The notes under the pieces were generated by a model. The model was given only the letters and a program-made list of their open reading frames with translations, did not search any database and was not told the origin of the DNA. Position numbers and translations under genes: made by a program. 64,000 bases of DNA from Euryarchaeota archaeon UBA552. Lineage in GTDB: Archaea > Thermoplasmatota > Poseidoniia > Poseidoniales > Thalassarchaeaceae. Shown here one piece after another: positions 54,347-63,991 of the stretch (the first letter of the stretch is position 1; each line of letters starts with the position of its first letter). The stretch covers positions 1-64,000 of the forward strand of contig DAMH01000009.1 of assembly GCA_002499585.1 (NCBI GenBank). The letters run 5' to 3'.

Positions 54347-55399
54347 ATGAGTGGCTCAGAGAGTATCGACAATGCCTCTGAAGAGCTCCAAGCAATACGG
54401 AGAGAGACAATAGATCGAATCAAGAACAGCCGTCAGATAACAACAGATCCGAACTCACTGACATTGGCTTCCGATGCGATTAGGCCCGATGTTAATTTAG
54501 CGCTTTCAGAAACAGTAGCAAGGTTAGACGAAGCGCGAAGAATCATTCAAAATACAAATTATCTTCGAATTGAAGACGGTCTCCGCCGTTTGAGTTATGA
54601 TCAAGATGAAATCGAAGAAAACGAAATATCCATTCTTGAAAAAAGGGTAATTTCAGCCGAAGAGAGGCGTCAGAAAATAGATATGGAGACCAGACTGGCC
54701 TCCCAGGAGAGAAAATTCAGAGACCTCCTCGATATGGAGAGGAAGAGAATCTCATCAACATTATCCTCTGACATCAGGGAGCGAGTTTCCAAGGTCATTG
54801 AAAAAGAGTTTAACCAGAGGTTAGATGCAATGAAAAATAGAATGGAGATTGAGCAAAAATCAGAAATTCGCAGATTGGAAAGGAGGTTAGAAGCCGAATT
54901 CTACGATTTATACTCAAAATCTTCTGATATCAAGATTGATGCCAAAAGGGTTGAGCTACAGAGTGAAATGCGAAATCGTTTGCATTCATTCAGAATTAGG
55001 CGTGAGGCAGAGCTTGAGAAGGAAATTGAGGATAGGAGACGGAGAACTCAAAGAGACAACGAGTTGGCGTTGAGAGGTGAGATTAAATCACTGGAAGCCG
55101 ATGCACAACAAGAAATTGACGAGGAGCTTCAATTGTGGTACGAGGCAGAGATGAAATCTATGGGGAAGATAGAAATCATGAAAAAAAGAGAGATATTTCT
55201 GACAAAAGCAGCAGAAATGGAGCGAAGAATCGAAGATCTCCGATCGAGAAAGATATCTAAGTTGAGAGAAAAAATCAGGAAGATGACTAAAGTTTCACAC
55301 CATGGTTTCAATGTTAAAAAAATAGAGAATGAAATCATTAATGAATGGGATAGAATTTCAGATAAAATCCTAGATGGCTTAGACCTCGATCACCCATGA
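54347..55399 (+). CDS. Long coiled-coil protein
   Basis: A ~350-residue protein that is almost entirely alpha-helical, with charged heptad-type sequence (EISILEKRVISAEERRQKID; RRLERRLEAEFYDLYSKS; REAELEKEIEDRRRRTQRDN). No signal peptide, membrane helix or enzymatic motif. It resembles structural or SMC-like coiled coils in composition but lacks Walker motifs. ATG 54347 or GTG 54341 is the start. Its 3' end overlaps the ParA gene on the other strand by 10 bases. Confidence 0.75.
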   Translation: MSGSESIDNASEELQAIRRETIDRIKNSRQITTDPNSLTLASDAIRPDVNLALSETVARLDEARRIIQNTNYLRIEDGLRRLSYDQDEIEENEISILEKRVISAEERRQKIDMETRLASQERKFRDLLDMERKRISSTLSSDIRERVSKVIEKEFNQRLDAMKNRMEIEQKSEIRRLERRLEAEFYDLYSKSSDIKIDAKRVELQSEMRNRLHSFRIRREAELEKEIEDRRRRTQRDNELALRGEIKSLEADAQQEIDEELQLWYEAEMKSMGKIEIMKKREIFLTKAAEMERRIEDLRSRKISKLREKIRKMTKVSHHGFNVKKIENEIINEWDRISDKILDGLDLDHP

Positions 55400-56346
55400 T
55401 GTCCCCCTGAAATCATTCTCAACCGCTCATTCACATCACCTGCCAGATCCCAGTAAGCAAGGCTACCAGGGTGTCTTTTTATTGCACTCTGGGTGAGACT
55501 TACAGGAGCCCCGTATAGCGGGGCCTCTGCAACAGAGATGCTCCTAGGAATAGCCGTTCTGAGTATCCGGCCCCCGAAATGCCTCGCTGCTGAGTCCGCG
55601 ACCTCTCTTCCGAGGTTTGAACCCGATTGAACCATGGTCAAGGCAATTCCCAGAAGGCGTAGTGAGGGGTTTACTGCACTCTGGACCCTTCTCAAGGTGT
55701 CCAGTAATTGCCCCATACTTTCCAGAGCATAGAACTCTGCTTGTATGGGGATCAGAAGCCAATCTGCTGCAGTCAAGGCATTAATTGTCAGAAGACCCAA
55801 CGAGGCTGGAGTATCAATGATGATCAGGTCAAATTGGTCCATTGCACTCTCCAGTGCAATTTTTAGTCTGTGCTCTCTGCCTATCTTCATCGCTAATTCT
55901 ATTTCTATTCCCGATAGGTCAAGATCTGCTGGCAAAAGAGACAAACGGTCCACTTTGTGGTGCTTAGGAGGTCCTTTTGATTTGGTTGGATTTTGTTTTT
56001 TCCAAGCCCTTTTCATCCAAAGCGTCAGATTGTCTGGAGATATTATGAAGGGACTACTATCGATTTTTGAACCATCTATAACCTTCTGAAAAAGACTATT
56101 CATTGTTTGTCCGAGACTGTTCTTTTCAACGCCGAAAGTCGTTGCGACGTTACCTCTTGGATCGAGATCCACGATCAAAACCCTTCTTGGTGGAATCCCT
56201 CTATCGCCATCTCCCATTGAAAGGGAGACTCCTAGGTTTGTGACTGTGGTTGTCTTCCCACAACCACCTTTGTGATTCACCACGGAGATAACCGTCGCAC
56301 GTGCCATGAAACGTGCAGAGCATGAGGGTGATTTGTATTTGCTCAC
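55390..56346 (-). CDS. ParA/MinD-superfamily ATPase coupled to MoxR
   Basis: A 318-residue ATPase with deviant Walker A VVNHKGGCGKTTTVTNLG, then VLIVDLDPRGNVATTFG and LIIIDTPASLGLLTINAL. A basic insertion of ~25 residues (KKQNPTKSKGPPKHHK) follows the second motif. It is distinct from the ParA at 31595. The GTG start at 56346 overlaps the MoxR stop (GTGA), a strong sign of translational coupling; ATG 56307 is the alternative. No ParB gene is nearby, so it may position a cargo rather than a chromosome. Confidence 0.88.
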   Translation of the reverse strand: MSKYKSPSCSARFMARATVISVVNHKGGCGKTTTVTNLGVSLSMGDGDRGIPPRRVLIVDLDPRGNVATTFGVEKNSLGQTMNSLFQKVIDGSKIDSSPFIISPDNLTLWMKRAWKKQNPTKSKGPPKHHKVDRLSLLPADLDLSGIEIELAMKIGREHRLKIALESAMDQFDLIIIDTPASLGLLTINALTAADWLLIPIQAEFYALESMGQLLDTLRRVQSAVNPSLRLLGIALTMVQSGSNLGREVADSAARHFGGRILRTAIPRSISVAEAPLYGAPVSLTQSAIKRHPGSLAYWDLAGDVNERLRMISGGHHG

Positions 56347-57326
56347 TGGACTACAGGAACTGGAACTTCGGAAATTACCTTCCTGACAATGTGCTCCCCG
56401 GTAATGCCCCTTATTTTCGATTCGGGTTTTAGGACAATTCTGTGGCTTACAACATCAAGTGCTACACGTTTGACATCATCAGGGATAACGTAATCCCTTC
56501 CATCAATTGCAGCACTGGCTCGGGCTGTCTTGAACAAAGACTGACTCGCTCTTGGAGAAGCACCAGTTACAACTCTATGATCCTCTCTTGTTCGATGTAC
56601 TAATTCGACGATATATGTTAAAATCGCAGCATCTACATGCACCGTCTCAAGTGCTTTTTGCATTGCTACCACTTTCTTTGGACTGGTTATGGTCTCAACA
56701 TCGTGATCGTCCTTGCCCCTCAGTTTCCTTCGTTGGAGTATGGACTTTTCTTCTTGTCGATCTGGGTAGCCCATTGACATCTTCATTAGAAAACGATCCA
56801 TCTGAGCTTCTGGTAGCGGATAAGTACCCTCCTGTTCGATGGGGTTTTGCGTGGCTATGGTGATGAAAGGTGCCGGTAGCTTGTGGGTGATCCCCTCAAT
56901 CGTGACTTGCTTCTCTTCCATTGCTTCCAGAAGTGCTGCTTGAGTCTTTGGCGGAGCACGATTGATTTCGTCCGCAAGGAGGACATTGGTAAACAACGGT
57001 CCGGGCCTGAGTTTGAATTCCCCCGCCTGCTGGTCGTACATGTAAGTTCCCATTATGTCAGCTGGAAGTAGATCTGGAGTGAATTGTACGCGTTTGAACT
57101 TGCATCCAAGGGCAGTTGCGAATGTATTAGCCATCAAAGTCTTGGCTAGGCCGGGAAAGTCTTCCAAAAGCATATTTCCGTTTGATAGGACTCCCACAGC
57201 AATTTTTCGCAGATTCTCTTCTTTGCCTATGATTACCTTGGAGACCTCACCCATTAGGTTGTTCGAAATCATAGACACTGTTTGAATGAGTTCTCTTGAA
57301 TTTGGATCGCTCGCTGCCATCGCCAT
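56343..57326 (-). CDS. MoxR-family AAA+ ATPase
   Basis: A ~327-residue AAA+ chaperone-like ATPase: Walker A EDFPGLAKTLMANTF, Walker B NVLLADEINRAPPKTQAALL, sensor ITIATQNPIEQEGTYPLPEA and GASPRASQSLFKTA. MoxR proteins usually act with VWA/DUF58 proteins to mature complexes; none is adjacent here. The next gene is instead a ParA-type ATPase. I start at ATG 57326 (agggtttcacc upstream); the frame is open to 57407, which would overlap the aIF5B gene. Confidence 0.9.
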   Translation of the reverse strand: MAMAASDPNSRELIQTVSMISNNLMGEVSKVIIGKEENLRKIAVGVLSNGNMLLEDFPGLAKTLMANTFATALGCKFKRVQFTPDLLPADIMGTYMYDQQAGEFKLRPGPLFTNVLLADEINRAPPKTQAALLEAMEEKQVTIEGITHKLPAPFITIATQNPIEQEGTYPLPEAQMDRFLMKMSMGYPDRQEEKSILQRRKLRGKDDHDVETITSPKKVVAMQKALETVHVDAAILTYIVELVHRTREDHRVVTGASPRASQSLFKTARASAAIDGRDYVIPDDVKRVALDVVSHRIVLKPESKIRGITGEHIVRKVISEVPVPVVQ

Positions 57327-57394
57327 GGTGAAACCCTGCATCGAACCGCGTACAACCGCATTAAAGGGTTGGGGGGCAATGGAACACTCGTAGC

Positions 57395-59170
57395 TCAACG
57401 TCCCCAAAAGTGATCTTCACGACGATGGATTTGTAGCAATTCCTCCAGAATCTCTTGTTCAGAGGCACTGAGACTCATTTTACGCAACCGCTTAGCGTGA
57501 TTCTCAGGCACATCTACGAGCATCGTATCTTCCTCGGATATTTGCCTGCCGACGGTGACTCCATCTATTGCGACTGCGACCTCATCCCCCTGCTTAGCTT
57601 CTTTTTTTGTTTCATCTCCGACCCTTATCGATTTTATCTGCCCAACAACGACCCCGTCCTTGAGAAGCTTCTGGCCAATGTGTATCCTGCCCCCTAATAC
57701 CCTGACCCCGATTACTGCTGGCTTACTCACTCTGAATGTGTGGTCAGGCAGAAAGAGGACCCTGCCAGGGTAAACCGTCTTTTCTCTGGACTCTTCTTCT
57801 AGTTCCCTAGCTCGTTCCGAAACCCATTCTTCTCGATGTTCCAGAATGTGATAGATAATATCCGAGCATATGACCTTCAGACCATTTTCATTCTTGTCAA
57901 TCTCATGTTGGGCTTCTGGTAAAACGGTTGTTGAAAATCCAAGAATAAGCCTGTGTAAGGGGTCTGAGGAGGATTCGACACTCCTGACATCCTTTCTCCC
58001 GATTTTTCCGATCGATGCTGATCTTATAGGCACTCCAACCTCTTTCAACTCAGCAGCCAATGCTTCAAGACCACCTACTGTGTCTGATTTTATGCAGACA
58101 CCCTCTTCTTCGATCTCGAGACTGAGTCTACCCTCCTCATTTGCAAGATTAAGCGCTCTTTCCCGTTCATCAGCATCTGAAACAACCCGTAACGTGGTGC
58201 CTGCGAGAACCCCATCCAAGTCTGGAGCTGACAGCTTCAGACCTGAAGCTGCTTCTGCATTCTCAGTATCGTTCCAACGGTCTCCTGCATCCCGCATTTC
58301 CGACATACCCCTGGGTTTGAAAAGCCCTCTAACGGTTGTTGCAACCCCTCCCTCGGATGTCACCAGAACTATTTCATCTCCCTTTGATATTGAGCCTCTG
58401 TGAAGGATGACGTCGAGCGTCCTCCCCAATCCTCTCTCTTCCTTCATCTCGAGCACTGTCCCCTCTCCTGGACCGTCCACATCTGATAACTGATCTGACA
58501 AATACCTCTCAGCAAGACCTATGACAACTGCCAACAGATCTTGTATCCCCTCCCCCTCTTTGGCTGAAATCGGGACCAGTGCAATCTCCTTTGTGAAATC
58601 CTTGATTCGGTCATACCTTTCCAGATTAAATCCGTATTCTCCGAATCCTCCTACCAGATTCCAGAAGGACTGATCTAGAAATCCAAGAGCATCTTGTGTT
58701 TGATTTCTCATTGAAGCAGCCATAGGACGCCCTTCGACACTTTTCCATCCATGAATCCTGTCGACTTTGTTACCGGCTACAACAAACGGTGTTTTTGCCT
58801 TTTTTAGAATTCTAATACTCTCGACGGTCTGTGGTCTCAAACCTTCCCTGAGGTCAACGACTAGTATCGCGATGTCCGCAAGGGAACCGCCTCTGTTCCT
58901 GAGAGTAGAGAAAGAGTGATGACCTGGGGTGTCTATGAACAACAAACCCGGTGAGTCGAATGACCGCCCTCCAAGTAATGGTCCGCAAAGGGAATTCAAC
59001 AAGATGGAAGGGACTTCTGTTGCACCAATGTGCTGCGTTATCCCGCCTGCTTCCCTGTCCATCACCGAAGCCTGTCTGTCAGAGCCTAATGACCGAATGT
59101 GGTCCAAAAGACTTGTTTTACCATGATCCACATGGCCGAGTACCGCCACTATTGGTTGCCTTCTTCCCAT
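57395..59170 (-). CDS. infB: Translation initiation factor aIF5B (IF-2 family)
   Basis: A 591-residue GTPase that promotes ribosomal subunit joining. GTP-binding motifs VLGHVDHGKTSLLD, FIDTPGHHSF and AGNKVDRIHGW are at the N-terminus; the rest follows domains II-IV of the compact archaeal protein, with VYPGRVLFLPDHTF and GVRVLGGRIHIGQKL near the end. Length typical of archaea, without intein. Followed on the same strand by MoxR. Confidence 0.95.
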   Translation of the reverse strand: MGRRQPIVAVLGHVDHGKTSLLDHIRSLGSDRQASVMDREAGGITQHIGATEVPSILLNSLCGPLLGGRSFDSPGLLFIDTPGHHSFSTLRNRGGSLADIAILVVDLREGLRPQTVESIRILKKAKTPFVVAGNKVDRIHGWKSVEGRPMAASMRNQTQDALGFLDQSFWNLVGGFGEYGFNLERYDRIKDFTKEIALVPISAKEGEGIQDLLAVVIGLAERYLSDQLSDVDGPGEGTVLEMKEERGLGRTLDVILHRGSISKGDEIVLVTSEGGVATTVRGLFKPRGMSEMRDAGDRWNDTENAEAASGLKLSAPDLDGVLAGTTLRVVSDADERERALNLANEEGRLSLEIEEEGVCIKSDTVGGLEALAAELKEVGVPIRSASIGKIGRKDVRSVESSSDPLHRLILGFSTTVLPEAQHEIDKNENGLKVICSDIIYHILEHREEWVSERARELEEESREKTVYPGRVLFLPDHTFRVSKPAVIGVRVLGGRIHIGQKLLKDGVVVGQIKSIRVGDETKKEAKQGDEVAVAIDGVTVGRQISEEDTMLVDVPENHAKRLRKMSLSASEQEILEELLQIHRREDHFWGR

Positions 59171-59212
59171 TGTAGCACCGCACCATGAAGTTCCATCCCT
59201 AGATTTTTAATT

Positions 59213-59668
59213 TCATTCGTATATGTGGATTTCAGTGTCTCTGACCCAATCTACCAATCCATCTGGAAACCATAACTCCAATTCGAATCTTGCAGTTTCT
59301 GGTCCGTCGGAACCGTGGATTACATTATGGCCAATGTCCATTGAAAAATCCCCCCTTATGGTGCCGGGAGGAGCTTCTTTCCCGTCCGTCGGACCGATCA
59401 AATTCCTTGCGACTGTTATCGCCCCGATGCCAGTCCACGCCATCGCTACTACAGGCCCAGAAGTGATAAACTCGATGAGTCCGCTGTAGAAGGGCCTCTC
59501 ACTGTGAACTGCATAATGAGTTTCTGCCAACTCATGGCTGGGCTTAAGTTGTCTAAGTCCTACTAAACGTAGGCCTTTGTTTTCAAATCTACCAATTATG
59601 TCGGATACCAGTCCTCTCTGGACACCGTCAGGTTTGATCATCACAAAGGTCGTCTCCATGTCACCCAT
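59213..59668 (-). CDS. ndk: Nucleoside diphosphate kinase
   Basis: A 151-residue enzyme that transfers phosphate between NTPs and NDPs. Motifs TFVMIKPDGVQRGLVSDIIG near the start and HNVIHGSDGPETARFE with the phosphorylated His are intact. Upstream of aIF5B on the same strand (42-bp gap); NDK and infB are often near each other in archaeal genomes. Confidence 0.96.
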   Translation of the reverse strand: MGDMETTFVMIKPDGVQRGLVSDIIGRFENKGLRLVGLRQLKPSHELAETHYAVHSERPFYSGLIEFITSGPVVAMAWTGIGAITVARNLIGPTDGKEAPPGTIRGDFSMDIGHNVIHGSDGPETARFELELWFPDGLVDWVRDTEIHIYE

Positions 59669-59765
59669 GATCCGCCGAACCCCCTTTCCTATTTCAACGC
59701 AAAGTATGAAAACTGGATTACTTGATTTTTAGGAACAAAATAATCGTGCGTGTTAGGAGGTTATT

Positions 59766-60569
59766 TCAGGAAACGATTCTCTTTCTGCACCTTGTAATAC
59801 CGACAAATACCACGACCGGCATCAATATGAGTATGTAAGCCACAGAATAGAACATGCCATTGAGACCATCGCCATAGGCCAGTGAGCGTGTAATTAGGGC
59901 CGCATGTGTTAAGGGTAGGCAATATGCTATGTTTTGGGCAACAACTGGAAACTCGCTCAGCGGAAAAAACGTCCCAGCCAGTATGAACATGGGATTAATG
60001 AGCAAAAAGAATGGGATGTTAAACCAGTCAATTGAGGGGGTGTGCGAAGTTAAGATGAGACCCATTCCTGCAAACATCATCCCAATGGGTACAGCTACGA
60101 TTGGCATCATTATGGCACCGGAAAATGAGACTAATTGCATGTTTACCAAATAACCCACGAAGGTTATCGCAGCAGTCATCATAGTCGCATTAACCACAGA
60201 CTTGGTTGTGGCCCAAACAAGTTCTGCTACTAATACATCGTTCGCTGAGGCAGGAGTAGCCGCTATGGCCTGCCATGTTTTTTGATAGTACATCCTAACA
60301 AACGCTGAGTAGGTAGCTTCGAAGAACGCTCCAAACATCATGGAAATAGCCAAAATTGAGGGCGCGATGAATTCGACGTAGCTTACACCCCCCATTTGGT
60401 TGATGTACGCTCCGACACCAAAACCGAAACCGAGTAGATACAACATTGGTTCAACAAGTGGAGGCAGGAGGTTGGTTTTCCATGTCCTTAACCAGACATC
60501 TAGGTGTCTTCTCCACACCATGTGGACCATAACGGGTGAGACCCCAAAAATTTCTTTCATCAAAATCAC
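59766..60569 (-). CDS. ABC-2 type transporter permease
   Basis: A 267-residue protein with six hydrophobic helices, of the ABC-2 family: LEPMLYLLGFGFGVGAYI-type second helix region, ATYSAFVRMYYQKTWQAIAA coupling segment, and PFFLLINPMFILAGTFFPLS followed by YCLPLTHAALITRSLAYG. Resembles NodJ/DrrB exporters. Start ATG 60569 overlaps the ATPase stop by four bases. Confidence 0.9.
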   Translation of the reverse strand: MILMKEIFGVSPVMVHMVWRRHLDVWLRTWKTNLLPPLVEPMLYLLGFGFGVGAYINQMGGVSYVEFIAPSILAISMMFGAFFEATYSAFVRMYYQKTWQAIAATPASANDVLVAELVWATTKSVVNATMMTAAITFVGYLVNMQLVSFSGAIMMPIVAVPIGMMFAGMGLILTSHTPSIDWFNIPFFLLINPMFILAGTFFPLSEFPVVAQNIAYCLPLTHAALITRSLAYGDGLNGMFYSVAYILILMPVVVFVGITRCRKRIVS

Positions 60570-61507
60570 TCCCTAAGTTGCCTTCCGGTGAGTTGCAAAA
60601 ATACATCTTCCAATGTAGCTCTTCTCCGTATCACATCTTGTATCGAAATATCGGTCTCAAACTCGTCTGCCAAATCATGAATACCCGATCCATAGGCTAT
60701 TATCCGATCCGCAATCCTGCTAAATTTCGCCCCGAGGTCCTCAATCAAAATCTGTATCCTATCCAATGTAGCCCCCCCATCCTCATAAGAAGCGAGAAAC
60801 TCAACAGCCTCCTTGCCGACCGTGCTCAAGATCAGATCCTTAGGAGAGCCTCTGACCAGTATTTTGCCCCCATCAACTATTGCTAGATCATCGCAAAGTA
60901 ACTCGGCCTCATCCATGTAGTGAGTCGTAAGGAGGATTGTGTTGCCGGACCGTCGGTAACTTCTGATTTGGTCCCACACCCGATGCCTGGCCTGAGGATC
61001 TAGCCCTGTTGTTGGCTCGTCGAGGATCAGCAGGTCGGGGTTGTTGATTAGCCCCCTCGCTACAATTAATCTTCTCTTCATCCCTCCGGACAAATTTGTT
61101 ATCTTCTCATTGGCCTTTTCTGTCAGGCCGACGAGTTCCAAAAGATCAGACGCCTTCTTCTTCGCTTCTGTGCCATGAATTCCGAAATAGCGAGCGTAGA
61201 CGATTAGATTGAACATGGAAGAGAAATCCGGGTCTAAATTGTCCTCCTGTGGTATAACTCCTATTCTTGATCTGACTTCTCTGCTCTGTTTTTCCACATC
61301 CATCCCGAACACCTCCAATGAACCACTGGTTAGAGGGGATGATGCTTGGAGCATTCGAATCATGGTTGTTTTACCAGCACCGTTTGGCCCTAGTAGTCCG
61401 AAGCATATTCCTTGTTCTACATCCAGGTCTATGCCGTCGACAGCTACCAAATCTCCGAAATGTTTCCTGAGACCCCTGGCCGATATAGCTATGGAGGATT
61501 CCGACAT
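60566..61507 (-). CDS. ABC transporter ATPase (NodI/DrrA-like)
   Basis: A 313-residue ATPase: Walker A LLGPNGAGKTTMIRML, Q-loop GVIPQEDNLDPDF, signature NLSGGMKRRLIVARG, Walker B LLILDEPTTGLDP and H-loop LTTHYMDEAELLCDD. A C-terminal ~80-residue extension is typical of drug or polysaccharide exporters of this type. Pairs with the permease downstream; substrate unknown. Confidence 0.93.
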   Translation of the reverse strand: MSESSIAISARGLRKHFGDLVAVDGIDLDVEQGICFGLLGPNGAGKTTMIRMLQASSPLTSGSLEVFGMDVEKQSREVRSRIGVIPQEDNLDPDFSSMFNLIVYARYFGIHGTEAKKKASDLLELVGLTEKANEKITNLSGGMKRRLIVARGLINNPDLLILDEPTTGLDPQARHRVWDQIRSYRRSGNTILLTTHYMDEAELLCDDLAIVDGGKILVRGSPKDLILSTVGKEAVEFLASYEDGGATLDRIQILIEDLGAKFSRIADRIIAYGSGIHDLADEFETDISIQDVIRRRATLEDVFLQLTGRQLRE

Positions 61508-61547
61508 GACATCTGCCTCTTCTACATCCTTTGTTTGAATAAGTGTG

Positions 61548-62315
61548 TCATACGTCGCGCAAGCGGTTTGGCGTTATGTCATTTGGAGATAATCGATTCG
61601 CACCGAAGGAATTTATGTCTGCATCACTTGGATATCCGACGCAGATACCGCAGAGTAGAGAGTAATTTTTACTGATGTCAAACTCTTCTCGAACGGCATC
61701 TTCCCATACCGCCACTGAACCCTGTGCACAGGTGCCTAAACCCATCGAATGAGCAGAAAGCATCAGGTTTTGCATGAATAGGCCAGCATCAGAGGCGGCA
61801 AACTTTCCAAGACTTCGGTGGGTGAAAAGAAACAACTCAACAGGCGCACCAAAAAACTCGTAATTCCTCGCCCAGAATCTGTTTCTGGCATCTCTGTCTT
61901 CCCTATCGATGCCCAGATGAGCGTACAACTCCTTCCCAATCTTCTGCGAGCGAGGGAGCAAATCAGGGTGATATTTTTTCACGACAAGCCAGTTACTTGT
62001 TGGGAAACCATACCGCCTTATCAGAGAATTGACTTTCCCCTTTATTCCTGACCCCCGAAAATTTTTCACAGCGTCCCATCGACGAAGGAACTCATTAGAG
62101 AGACGATCTCTGACTGACCCAGTTGCAACTGCGACCATAAATGGCCTTGTGTTGCTCCAACTCGGTGCGGTCAGACCGTCTTGAATGATCTGCTCAATCA
62201 TAGACTCGGGGACAGGATTCGGAAGGAAATCTCTGGTTGATCTCCTAGAAGCAAGAAACTCACTAAACTCTTCCAATGGCATCATCTCCTGCGCTGTCCG
62301 AGGCCATGCACCCAA
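61548..62315 (-). CDS. Nitroreductase-family flavoprotein
   Basis: A 255-residue FMN-dependent oxidoreductase: SRRSTRDFLPNPVPESMIEQ near the start, APSWSNTRPFMVAVATG, and the C-terminal NLMLSAHSMGLGTCAQGSVA and CGICVGYPSDAD. The family reduces nitroaromatics, quinones or flavins; physiological substrate unknown. Likely true starts are ATG 62285 or 62282, about ten codons into the open frame, which begins with TTG at 62315. Confidence 0.87.
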   Translation of the reverse strand: MGAWPRTAQEMMPLEEFSEFLASRRSTRDFLPNPVPESMIEQIIQDGLTAPSWSNTRPFMVAVATGSVRDRLSNEFLRRWDAVKNFRGSGIKGKVNSLIRRYGFPTSNWLVVKKYHPDLLPRSQKIGKELYAHLGIDREDRDARNRFWARNYEFFGAPVELFLFTHRSLGKFAASDAGLFMQNLMLSAHSMGLGTCAQGSVAVWEDAVREEFDISKNYSLLCGICVGYPSDADINSFGANRLSPNDITPNRLRDV

Positions 62316-62449
62316 TTAATCACATTGCTAGGACCCATCAAATCTATGTTTTCATGGAAATTGGGGTATCACCCGTTGTAGGCGTCACATCGGATTAGCC
62401 TCGTTGGAAAATACAGTCCTTCAATAACGTCCCTGTGCGAAAACTGGTC

Positions 62450-63991
62450 ATGAACTTGAAAGCCACAGCGATAATAATAACAGGTCTTTTGTTGCTATCA
62501 CCCACAACAATAGGACAAGAGAATCAGGAACCCTCTGAGGCAGACGGAGAAATCTGCTACAACACAGCTACTCACACCATTTCAGCCGGCGCGTCCTTCG
62601 ACGAGTGCATGGCCTACGCATACTACGTCGACGCCGACTTCGACGGGATGATCTTCACAGGGTGCTACAACTCTGTCAGCCACGTTGCTGATCCTACTGT
62701 CAATCAAACGGTGTGTGAAGCATACGCATGGGTCCCAGCCGTAGACATAGCTATGACTGCACAAGCAACCACAATACACAACTCACTGGTGGCTGCCCTT
62801 GCTCAAGCAGAACTTGTCACGACCCTACAAGGAACAGGTCCGTTCACGGTCTTCGCTCCTACAGACTACGCCTTCGCAGCGGCTGGGATAGACTTGGCCT
62901 CCCTCGACAGCGAGGAAGGCAAAGCGGCACTCATTGACATATTGACCTATCACGTCGTGGTCGGCTCGGTTAACTCATCGTCTTTGACAGACGGCATGAC
63001 TGTAGGTGCATACAACGGAGATGACCTGACTTTTTCCGTAGGACAGGGGGTCATGGTCAATGACGCTAATGTCACTCTTGCTGATGTCCCAGCCTCAAAC
63101 GGTATAATCCACGTGATAGACAAGGTCCTAACACCTCCAGCAGAAGACATTCCAACAGTCGCCTCAGGAACAGGAAACCACACTGCTTTGGTAGCAGCCC
63201 TGGCGCATGTGGGGTTGGTTTCAACCCTGCAAGGTGATGGCCCATTCACAGTGTTTGCTCCTACAGACCAAGCATTTGCCGATTTGGGAATTGACCTTAC
63301 AACCTTCGACACGGATGAAGAAAACGCAACACTCATTGACATACTAACCTACCACGTAGTTGACGGGGAAGTAATGTCATCAGACCTATCTGATGGAATG
63401 ACAGCAACATCAATCAACACGGATGTGCTAACCTTCGAGGTAAACGACAACGGTGTAATGGTGAACAACGCAAACGTCATTCAAGCAGATGTTACGACTT
63501 CTAATGGTGTAATACACATCATCGACAAGGTTCTGACACCCCCTTCAGACGAACCACCAACACCGGAAGGATGTGACTACATCGTCGGAATCGACGAAAC
63601 AGGGTTCGCGTTTGATAAACCGGATTTATCCATTGCCGTCGGTGAAACTGTGTGTTGGATTTGGAACGACGAGGGTATGGCCCACAACGTCGCAGAGATC
63701 AGCGAAGAGGGCGATAAGGACCGCAAGGTGGGTGGAGAGTACAGTGGACAGCCAGAGATTAACCTAGACTATCGAATAACATTCGATAACGACGGGACCT
63801 TCCACTACATCTGTGAACCACATGTTTCCATGGACATGGTCGGAGTTGTAGTCGTGGGCACTGGAATCGATCCTCCTCCCCCAAGTGCTGAGCCGGAACC
63901 AGATAATGTGCCGGGTTTCCTTGGGACTTCCGCGCTAGTTGCGTTACTGGGGGCTGCATTGCTCGCCTCCAGGGGACGGAATGACGGGTGA
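62450..63991 (+). CDS. Secreted two-fasciclin, blue-copper (cupredoxin) protein with PGF-CTERM anchor
   Basis: A ~513-residue exported protein. A signal peptide (KATAIIITGLLLLSPTTIG) precedes a Cys-containing segment (~30-95), two FAS1 domains (GTGPFTVFAPTDYAF ... GIIHVIDKVLTPP and DGPFTVFAPTDQAF ... GVIHIIDKVLTPP), then a plastocyanin/halocyanin-like domain with copper ligands His in EGMAHNVAEI and Cys-x2-His-x3-Met in YICEPHVSMDM. The C-terminus VPGFLGTSALVALLGAALLA plus basic residues is a PGF-type sorting signal for archaeosortase. The start is ATG 62450 (GTG 62435 is possible). Probably a surface protein joining adhesion and electron transfer. Confidence 0.9.
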   Translation: MNLKATAIIITGLLLLSPTTIGQENQEPSEADGEICYNTATHTISAGASFDECMAYAYYVDADFDGMIFTGCYNSVSHVADPTVNQTVCEAYAWVPAVDIAMTAQATTIHNSLVAALAQAELVTTLQGTGPFTVFAPTDYAFAAAGIDLASLDSEEGKAALIDILTYHVVVGSVNSSSLTDGMTVGAYNGDDLTFSVGQGVMVNDANVTLADVPASNGIIHVIDKVLTPPAEDIPTVASGTGNHTALVAALAHVGLVSTLQGDGPFTVFAPTDQAFADLGIDLTTFDTDEENATLIDILTYHVVDGEVMSSDLSDGMTATSINTDVLTFEVNDNGVMVNNANVIQADVTTSNGVIHIIDKVLTPPSDEPPTPEGCDYIVGIDETGFAFDKPDLSIAVGETVCWIWNDEGMAHNVAEISEEGDKDRKVGGEYSGQPEINLDYRITFDNDGTFHYICEPHVSMDMVGVVVVGTGIDPPPPSAEPEPDNVPGFLGTSALVALLGAALLASRGRNDG

